This document shows, one piece after another, positions 6,063-11,238 of a stretch of 11,238 nucleotides of DNA (positions are counted from its first letter, which is position 1; each line of letters opens with the position of its first letter). Both the position numbers and the translations under genes were made by a program. This DNA comes from an uncultured Bacilli bacterium. Lineage in GTDB: Bacteria; Bacillota_I; Bacilli_A; RF39; UBA660. The notes under the pieces were generated by a model, which was given only the letters and a program-made list of their open reading frames with translations, was not told where the DNA came from and searched no databases. The stretch covers positions 1 through 11,238 of the forward strand of contig CAKPMH010000033.1 in NCBI GenBank assembly GCA_934167935.1. The letters are read 5' to 3'.

Positions 6063-7521
6063 ATTTTTCATTATTTAGTGCTTCTTTTATTTTTGTTTTT
6101 GCAAGTTCTACTGTACTCATATCTGGTTCCATTACATATAATTTTTGGTTTGGATATGAATATGTATAATTACTACTATCACGACCATTAACACTTTGTG
6201 ATGTTATATTCCATTTTGGCATAGTATTTAATTGATTTTTTATTAAACTTGTTAAATCTTTTGTTGCCATATTTGTTTGAAAACTTCCATCTAAAGTATT
6301 TAATAAGCTATTATATTTAGAAATAATTGTTTTTGAAGATAACATTTTATTCATTATTGCTGTTAATACATCTTGTTGATTTTTTACTCTATGTCTATCT
6401 CCTTCTTGATATGCATGTCTTTCTCTTGCGAATGCAAGGGCAGTTTTACCATCCATATGAACATTTCCTTTTTTTATTGTAATTGCAGGATCTGTCCATG
6501 GAATAAATGTTTTATCTGAATATACATCTATTCCTCCTATTACATCTACTACATCTATTAATGTTGTAAAATTAACTCTAAAATAATAATTAATTTCTAT
6601 TTCAAAAAGGTCTTCTAACGTTTTTACGCTTTTATCTACACCATATATTCCTGCATGTGTTAACTTATCTTTTAATCCAGTTGTTCCATTTAATTTAACG
6701 TAATAATCTCTTGGTATTGATGTTAATAATATTTCATGTGTTGTCGGATTTACAGTCGCTATCATATTTACATCACTTCTTGATACTGATGATATAGCTC
6801 CATATGTATCAATTCCACTTATAAATATATTAAATGGTTCTTTTGTTACTTTTACTTCTTTTGCTATACTTTTGGTTTTTGTTTTAATAGAAATAGTTGC
6901 TAATATTTTAGTTTTATCTTTAAATCCAGTTACTTCTTCATCTAAATTTACTTTATATGATTCACTTATAAAGATTGCATCGACATTTTCATTTAACAAA
7001 TCATTTGCTAGTTTAATGTGATCTTTATAATCCGTATTTTTTGTTTCTACTTTTTTTTCTATTTCTTCTTTGGCCTTTTTATATGTATCAGTATCGGTAT
7101 TAAAAAATCCCATTTTATATGATTTTAAATCATCTAGTTTAAAGTATGTTTCATTATCTAATACTACTACATAATAGTTTTCTACTTGATATCCTGAGCT
7201 AGTTATATTTTCTAAGAAATCTACTGTGTTATATAAATAATTTATTCCAAATATAAATACTAACGAAAATAAAATAGCAAATATGTTTGTTGGAATTTTT
7301 AATTTTGTTTTTATCTTTGGAATAAACAAAATTAAATTTATTATAATAGCTATTATAGCTATTACACTAAATACTAGTGAAAAGTATTTAGTTGGAAGTA
7401 CATCCATATATATAATTAGTCCAGAAAAAATTATAAGTAATATATCAAAAAGTATTCCGATAATTCGACTGAATATATTAACTTTTTTCTTTTTTTTAGA
7501 ATTGTTTTTATTTTTATTCAT
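6061..7521 (-). CDS. LytR-CpsA-Psr (LCP) family enzyme with CpsA-like three-helix N-terminus
   Basis: LCP proteins transfer lipid-linked teichoic acid or capsule polymers onto peptidoglycan outside the membrane. The 486 residues begin with a very basic stretch (9-13), then three membrane helices (about 16-39, 46-68, 77-95), an extracellular accessory region (about 110-225), the LCP domain (about 230-435) and a short tail. Key LCP residues are visible: D238 in SGIDTYG, R248 and D250 (SRSD), R271-D272 (IPRD), R366 and R368 (FARER), and D375, R376, R378, Q382, Q383 in the GDRHR-V-x-x-QQ motif that binds the pyrophosphate of the lipid donor. Three helices plus an accessory domain recall streptococcal CpsA more than one-helix LytR. 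GGTGAT lies four bases ahead of the ATG. Transcribed alone; no capsule genes adjoin, so the polymer attached is unknown. Confidence 0.93.
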   Translation of the reverse strand: MNKNKNNSKKKKKVNIFSRIIGILFDILLIIFSGLIIYMDVLPTKYFSLVFSVIAIIAIIINLILFIPKIKTKLKIPTNIFAILFSLVFIFGINYLYNTVDFLENITSSGYQVENYYVVVLDNETYFKLDDLKSYKMGFFNTDTDTYKKAKEEIEKKVETKNTDYKDHIKLANDLLNENVDAIFISESYKVNLDEEVTGFKDKTKILATISIKTKTKSIAKEVKVTKEPFNIFISGIDTYGAISSVSRSDVNMIATVNPTTHEILLTSIPRDYYVKLNGTTGLKDKLTHAGIYGVDKSVKTLEDLFEIEINYYFRVNFTTLIDVVDVIGGIDVYSDKTFIPWTDPAITIKKGNVHMDGKTALAFARERHAYQEGDRHRVKNQQDVLTAIMNKMLSSKTIISKYNSLLNTLDGSFQTNMATKDLTSLIKNQLNTMPKWNITSQSVNGRDSSNYTYSYPNQKLYVMEPDMSTVELAKTKIKEALNNEK

Positions 7522-7536
7522 TTTATCACCTAGTTA

Positions 7537-7545
7537 ATTATATCA
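7537..7545 (-). promoter_or_regulatory. Extended -10 promoter of the LCP gene
   Basis: The minus strand reads TGA-TATAAT, 15 bases before the LCP ATG and nine bases after the T-run of the spo0A terminator. No good -35 is visible. Confidence 0.5.
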
Positions 7546-7553
7546 TATAAATT

Positions 7554-7582
7554 AAAAAAACTAAATATCTAATATTTAGTTT
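7554..7582 (-). terminator. Intrinsic terminator of spo0A
   Basis: AAACTAAATAT (7558-7568) and ATATTTAGTTT (7572-7582) form a perfect 11-bp stem with a 3-base loop. On the minus strand the stem runs into a total of seven T. It begins 29 bases after the spo0A stop, a longer distance than at most genes here. Confidence 0.75.
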
Positions 7583-7611
7583 AACCATTTTATTTAATTT
7601 AATATCATAAA

Positions 7612-8364
7612 TTATATTCTTATTGAATCTAACTTAAGTTTATCAGCTATTGTTACAATAAATTCACTATTTGTTGGCTTTGCTTTATCTATATCGACAC
7701 TATGTCCAAATATTTCTTCCATTAAATCCCAGCTTCCTCTATTCCAACTTACTTCTATAGCATGTCTTATTGCTCTTTCTACTCTTGATACTGTTGTATC
7801 AAATTTATGGGCTAATTCAGGATACAATTCTTTTGTTATTCCGCCTATTATTTCTGGTCTTTCATATATTATTCCTACTGCTTCTCTTATATACTGATAT
7901 CCTTTTATATGTGATGGTATTCCAAGTTCATGTAATATTTTGGTTATCGATATTTGTAAATTGTTATTTGTTAAATTCATTTTTTTATTTTGATCAAATA
8001 TGCTTAAAATTCTTTTGTGTAAATCTGACAATTCAAATGGTTTCAATATAAAATAGTTTACACCATAACTTGATACTTCTTCTATAACTTCTTGTGAATT
8101 ATAACTTGTTTGAACTATTACTTTTTTATCTATATTTCTTTTTTTCATTTCTTCTAATACATACATTCCATCTTTTTTGGGCATTATTAAATCTAGAAGA
8201 ATTATATCATATTTATCTTGTTTTTTTTCTGCTAATTCTATTCCATCTGTTCCATCATATGCAACAAGGTCAATACTTATTTGATCATTCCCTTTAAAAT
8301 ATTCTTTTACCATATCTATTAAGTTTTTATTATCATCTATCATAAGTACTCTTATTTTGTTCAT
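7612..8364 (-). CDS. spo0A: Spo0A, sporulation/stationary-phase response regulator
   Basis: Spo0A is the phosphorylation-controlled master regulator of sporulation and post-exponential genes; it binds TGTCGAA boxes. The 250-residue protein has a receiver domain (1-120) with the acidic pair D10-D11, phospho-acceptor D58 (LLDLIMP), switch T86 and K108-P109. A short linker follows, then the Spo0A-specific C-terminal domain (about 138-250), which is almost textbook: HELGIP-HIKGYQYIREA, YPELAHKFDTT, recognition helix with SRVERAIRHAIEVSW, and the end block KAKPTNSEFI. All key residues are intact. AAAGGAAG precedes the ATG. The gene stands alone between two terminators, without the spoIVB neighbour seen in many spore formers. 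A perfect 0A box 64 bases upstream suggests autoregulation. Whether the organism forms spores cannot be told from this gene alone. Confidence 0.97.
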   Translation of the reverse strand: MNKIRVLMIDDNKNLIDMVKEYFKGNDQISIDLVAYDGTDGIELAEKKQDKYDIILLDLIMPKKDGMYVLEEMKKRNIDKKVIVQTSYNSQEVIEEVSSYGVNYFILKPFELSDLHKRILSIFDQNKKMNLTNNNLQISITKILHELGIPSHIKGYQYIREAVGIIYERPEIIGGITKELYPELAHKFDTTVSRVERAIRHAIEVSWNRGSWDLMEEIFGHSVDIDKAKPTNSEFIVTIADKLKLDSIRI

Positions 8365-8428
8365 TTTATCTTCCTTTCTTACTATGATATTATTTTACAA
8401 CTAACTACTTATGAAATTTATCTAATTA

Positions 8429-8435
8429 TGTCGAA
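8429..8435 (+). promoter_or_regulatory. Perfect 0A box (TGTCGAA) upstream of spo0A
   Basis: TGTCGAA matches the 0A-box consensus bound by phosphorylated Spo0A. It lies in the 88-base gap ahead of spo0A, 64 bases before the start codon and about 40 bases upstream of a possible -10 (TATCAT, 8389-8384). It is the only exact copy I found in the window. Confidence 0.55.
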
Positions 8436-8441
8436 TAAGAT

Positions 8442-8469
8442 AAAAAAAGTCACTAATTACAAGCAACTT
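8442..8469 (-). terminator. Probable terminator of the flippase-GT4-TIM-like operon
   Basis: On the minus strand AAGTTGC (8469-8463) can pair with GTGACTT (8453-8447) using two G-U pairs and a 9-base loop, followed by five more T (8446-8442). The TAG stop (8455-8453) lies at the loop-stem border. This is weaker than the other terminators in the window. Confidence 0.45.
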
Positions 8470-9133
8470 CTATCAATTCTTTTATATTTAATGATGTTCT
8501 TCCTATTAAATATCCATCTAATTCTTTTATTTGTTTTAGATATTCAATATTTTTCTTATTAATATTTCCACCATATAGAACCATTATATCATTAATTTTA
8601 TATTTTTTTACAATTTTTTTTATATATTTTATCATTTTTTCTATATACTTTACATTTATATTTTTATTGCTATTAACCATGTATTTTGGTTCATATGCTA
8701 TTATAATTTTATCTAAATTTATATTTTTTAAATAACTATTTAGTGCTTTTCTTATTGTCCTTTTTTTATAAATATCTTTTTTATTTTCCCCTATGCATAC
8801 TATTGGAGTTATACCATATTTTTTGCATAATTTTATTTTTTTATTAATTGTTTTATTATTATTTTTTACTTCACTATGTCCTATAATTGCATAACTTATA
8901 TCTAGTGATTTTACTTGTCTACATGATATACTTCCTGTGTGATTTCCTCTTTCATGTTCGGATACATCTTGTACACCTAAATTCAGGTTTGCTTCTTTAA
9001 AACAAGGAATATATATTGTAGATGGGCAAAATATTATATTATCTATTTTTTCTTTTTTGATTTTTTCTAAATAATTTTTTACTTCATCATAATCTAGATA
9101 CATTTTCATATTAGCAACTATGATTTTATTCAT
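8453..9133 (-). CDS. Divergent triosephosphate-isomerase-like protein, 226 residues
   Basis: TIM interconverts dihydroxyacetone phosphate and glyceraldehyde 3-phosphate. The fold is clear: N8 and K10 in VANMKM, D-V-S-x-x-E-x-G-x-H-T-G (loop 3, 56-67), catalytic H86 in IIGHSE, C113-I-G-E, catalytic E148 in AYEP, YGG (187-189) and DGYLIG (206-211). The chemical triad K/H/E is kept. The phosphate-binding and loop-closing positions are not: loop 6, usually PVWAIGTGK, is PKYMVNSNK (149-157), so both glycines are Asn; the YGGS serine is N190; GGAS is GRTS (R212). N65 of the usual AQN is Asp and the arginines after HSE are missing. It is about 25 residues shorter than usual. It overlaps the GT4 gene by eight bases (ATGAATAA), so it is translationally coupled. 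It may be a fast-evolving true TIM or a paralogue with another substrate. Confidence 0.85.
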   Translation of the reverse strand: MNKIIVANMKMYLDYDEVKNYLEKIKKEKIDNIIFCPSTIYIPCFKEANLNLGVQDVSEHERGNHTGSISCRQVKSLDISYAIIGHSEVKNNNKTINKKIKLCKKYGITPIVCIGENKKDIYKKRTIRKALNSYLKNINLDKIIIAYEPKYMVNSNKNINVKYIEKMIKYIKKIVKKYKINDIMVLYGGNINKKNIEYLKQIKELDGYLIGRTSLNIKELIEVACN

Positions 9134-10352
9134 CTTTATTTCCTTTAATCATATCTTTTATTTTATCAATTAAGCCTTTTTTATTCATACCAAGGGCTTC
9201 TTTATATACACCTAAAATACTATCTGCAAAAAACTTAAGTGAATGCATTTCGGCAGTTATTCCTGCTTGTTTAGACATTTTTTCTCTAATATCATTATTT
9301 TCTATTAAATAATTTATTGCCTCAACATATGTTTTTTTATCTTTAAAATATTTTCCATTTACATCATCTATTAATATATCTTTAAAACTTTCATCCCTTA
9401 AAGCTACAACAGGTATTGATCCTGCCATTGCTTCTATTAATGTTAATCCTTGTGTTTCTGTATTAGATGCGGTTACAAAGACGCTTGCTAATTGATAATA
9501 AATTGGTATTTCTTCATATGGAATAGCATTAGTAAATATAACATTATCAATTATTTTTAAATCTGTAGCTTCTTTAATATAATGTTCATAATCTGGTCCA
9601 CTTCCAACTATTACAAATTTTACGTTTTTATGTTTTTTTAATATATCAACTTGTCCTTTTAACAATAAGTCAATATTTTTTTCTTGTGCTAATCTTCCAA
9701 CATATAATATAACAAAATCATCCAATTTTATTTTTAATTCTTCTTTTAATGATTTTATATCTTCTTTTTTAAAATTTTCTTTAGAAAATCTTTTAGTATC
9801 CATTCCTGTTGGTACAATATGTATTTCTTTATCAAATTTATATTTTTCTTTAAATAAATCATAGGTTTTCTTACTTGGAACAATTAATTCTCTTGCAGTT
9901 TTATCACAATAAAATTTTGTTAAATATTCCACTATTTTTTTACTTGATTTATCAAAATATCCTTTTGTTATATAATAAACATAATCTTCATACATAGTAT
10001 GATAAGTATGTACAAGTGGAATATTTAATTGTTTAGCAATTATTCTTGCGAATGTTCCAACACCAAATTCTGTATGTGAATGAATTATATCCAAATTCCA
10101 TTTTTTAATTTTATTTATTGCTCTAAGTGGATATATTCCTGTTAATCTATAATCATATATTCCAATTGGAACTCCTGGAATTCTTATTATCCTTTCATCA
10201 TCTTCATATTTATAAGACATATTTTCTGGATTTACAGTTACTATAAATACTTCATGTCCTTCTTCAATTAATGCTTTTTCAAGCATTGATATACTTGTTG
10301 ATACTCCATTTATATAAGGAGGATATGTATCGGTAAATATTCCTATTCTCAT
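9126..10352 (-). CDS. GT4 glycosyltransferase, probably a diacylglycerol glucosyltransferase
   Basis: Proteins of this type use a nucleotide sugar (often UDP-glucose) to glycosylate diacylglycerol at the inner face of the membrane, making glycolipids that can anchor lipoteichoic acid. The 408 residues show a GT-B fold: N-terminal TDTYPPYINGVSTS (8-21), HSHTEFG (91-97), HTYHTMYEDYVYY (115-127, a mark of monoglucosyl-diacylglycerol synthases), PTG (181-183), donor-phosphate residues R220 and K225 in VGRLAQEKN, and the E-x7-E motif E299...E307 followed by AMAGSIPVVA. A Lys-rich tail (391-408) may bind lipid head groups. The ATG overlaps the stop of the flippase-like gene as ATGA, with AAGGAGAG ahead. 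The exact acceptor and sugar are inferred from family resemblance; other GT4 roles are possible. Confidence 0.9.
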   Translation of the reverse strand: MRIGIFTDTYPPYINGVSTSISMLEKALIEEGHEVFIVTVNPENMSYKYEDDERIIRIPGVPIGIYDYRLTGIYPLRAINKIKKWNLDIIHSHTEFGVGTFARIIAKQLNIPLVHTYHTMYEDYVYYITKGYFDKSSKKIVEYLTKFYCDKTARELIVPSKKTYDLFKEKYKFDKEIHIVPTGMDTKRFSKENFKKEDIKSLKEELKIKLDDFVILYVGRLAQEKNIDLLLKGQVDILKKHKNVKFVIVGSGPDYEHYIKEATDLKIIDNVIFTNAIPYEEIPIYYQLASVFVTASNTETQGLTLIEAMAGSIPVVALRDESFKDILIDDVNGKYFKDKKTYVEAINYLIENNDIREKMSKQAGITAEMHSLKFFADSILGVYKEALGMNKKGLIDKIKDMIKGNKDE

Positions 10353-11238
10353 ATATTTTTCTCTCCTTTTTTTAAGTTAACAGCAATGGCTCCTATAATC
10401 ATTGGAATATAATATGTTATGAATCTCCATGTTATCATAATTGCTGTTAAAATACTTCCCTTTATAAAATTTCCATAAAATTTGATAAATCCAAATTCTA
10501 AACCACCTGTTCCACCTGGTATTGGTACAAATGATCCCATTAACATTACATATGCTGATGCAATTATACTTTCTATTCCATTAAAACTTGTATAGTCACC
10601 TGTTCCATATAGTATTGCTAGTGGAACTAAATAAAAGCAAACTAATCCTATAAAATTTACAAGAATCATTATTAAGAATTCTTTTTTATTTTTTAGTAAT
10701 AGTTTTGTTCCATCATATAATTCATTTATATATGTATTAAATTTTTCTTGTTGTTCTTCTCTATTTTTTATTATTTTTATTTTGCTTAATAAATTTATGA
10801 TTTTATTTATAATAAATTTATTAGTTTTTTTTGTAAATGCTAGTAAAAATAATGCAAATGTTACTAATGTATTTATTATAAAGCCTATTGTTACTAAGTT
10901 TTTTAAAAGACCATTACTTGGAAAAATATGAAATAGTTGATTACATAATATTGCAAGAACTCCTAATGTTACTAAAGCAATTTGATAAACAACAAATTGT
11001 TGAATAACAATTGTTGTACAATCTGCCATTTTTATTTTTTCTTTTCTAAGAATATATATTTCAAAAGGTTGTCCTCCACTTGAAAATGGTGTTATTGCAT
11101 TAAAAAAATTAATTTCTAATATAAATTTAAATGTTTTTTTAAAATTATAATCTTTTTTAAATTTTTTTACTATTTTATTTAAAGCAATGGCTTTAAAAAA
11201 CCAATAACTTGCTATTAGTAAAAAGGCTACTAATAACC
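10349..11238 (-). CDS. UPF0104 / LPG-synthase-TM (flippase-like) membrane protein, 5' end outside the window
   Basis: The frame is open to the window edge: 69 codons upstream of the ATG at 11029 translate without a stop into typical family sequence, so that ATG is internal and the visible part is 295 residues. The family (PF03706, the membrane domain also found in MprF) is thought to move lipids or act beside lipid-modifying enzymes. Seen here are a partial first helix, the loop motif ITPFSSGGQPFE with R-K-E (about 45-60 of the visible part), several further membrane helices, a basic cytosolic loop (about 135-185) and the conserved VPIPGGTGGLEFG (about 237-249) before the last helices. It stops in a 4-base overlap with the GT4 gene, so the two are co-translated. 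The likely job is export or handling of the glycolipid made by GT4; that part is inference. Confidence 0.9.
   Translation of the reverse strand, partial: LLVAFLLIASYWFFKAIALNKIVKKFKKDYNFKKTFKFILEINFFNAITPFSSGGQPFEIYILRKEKIKMADCTTIVIQQFVVYQIALVTLGVLAILCNQLFHIFPSNGLLKNLVTIGFIINTLVTFALFLLAFTKKTNKFIINKIINLLSKIKIIKNREEQQEKFNTYINELYDGTKLLLKNKKEFLIMILVNFIGLVCFYLVPLAILYGTGDYTSFNGIESIIASAYVMLMGSFVPIPGGTGGLEFGFIKFYGNFIKGSILTAIMITWRFITYYIPMIIGAIAVNLKKGEKNI

Noticed and set aside
7464..7470. Further 0A-like boxes (TTCGACT here; ATCGACA near 6978 and 7691)
   Set aside because: Each has a mismatch to the consensus and lies inside coding sequence, as expected by chance.
10349..11029. Taking the ATG at 11029 as the start of the flippase-like gene
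   Set aside because: The frame stays open for 69 more codons to the window edge and those codons encode conserved family sequence (ITPFSSGGQPFE) and a membrane helix, so the gene is 5'-truncated by the window and not a 226-residue protein.
1..11238. Mycoplasma-type genetic code (TGA as Trp), suggested by the AT content and short SMC
   Set aside because: The Trp codons I checked in smc and spo0A are TGG, and TGA serves as the stop of the plus-strand XRE gene and of the flippase-like gene.
1..11238. CRISPR arrays, tRNA or rRNA genes, long direct repeats, defence genes
   Set aside because: I saw no regularly spaced repeats, cloverleaf sequences or recognisable defence domains; the visible repeats are low-complexity A/T runs.

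Overview
The window reads as chromosomal DNA from a very AT-rich, low-GC Gram-positive bacterium (Bacillota). The evidence is a bona fide Spo0A, a LytR-CpsA-Psr enzyme, a YebC-family protein, an SMC with mycoplasma-like short arms, G-rich Shine-Dalgarno sites and short A+T-rich hairpin terminators. Trp is encoded by TGG at the sites I checked, and TGA is a stop for two genes, so the code is the standard bacterial one and not the Mycoplasma code. An uncultivated, host-associated lineage on the Bacilli/Mollicutes side would fit, but that placement is inference.

Layout, right to left, because almost everything is on the minus strand. Bases 11238-8453 hold an overlapping operon: a UPF0104-type flippase-like membrane protein (5' end outside the window), a GT4 glycosyltransferase resembling diacylglycerol glucosyltransferases, and a divergent triosephosphate-isomerase-like protein. 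Then come spo0A (8364-7612) with a perfect 0A box upstream, a CpsA-type LCP gene (7521-6061), and a YebC-family gene (5983-5249). A divergent pair of small XRE-type regulators follows (plus strand 4990-5241, minus strand 4878-4669), with a near-palindromic operator candidate between them. Next are a full but short-armed smc (4581-1636), a 143-residue lysine-rich protein of unknown function (1580-1149) and a GH5 subfamily-2-like endoglucanase (1110-82). At bases 70-1 lies the probable left end of an IS3-family (IS150-like) insertion sequence.

The genes look like a set of mostly single-gene units separated by 30-110 bp gaps. Each gap tends to hold a terminator hairpin followed at once by a TATAAT box. 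No stretch above 300 bases lacks a gene. Functionally the window covers chromosome organisation (SMC), sporulation or post-exponential control (Spo0A), translation (YebC), envelope building (LCP, glycolipid operon) and polysaccharide use (GH5).

I did not see a defence system, CRISPR array, prophage, tRNA or rRNA. The items most worth follow-up are the TIM-like protein whose phosphate-gripping residues are all changed, the possible SD-hiding hairpin at the IS end, the 0A box upstream of spo0A, and the habit of placing stop codons inside terminator hairpins.
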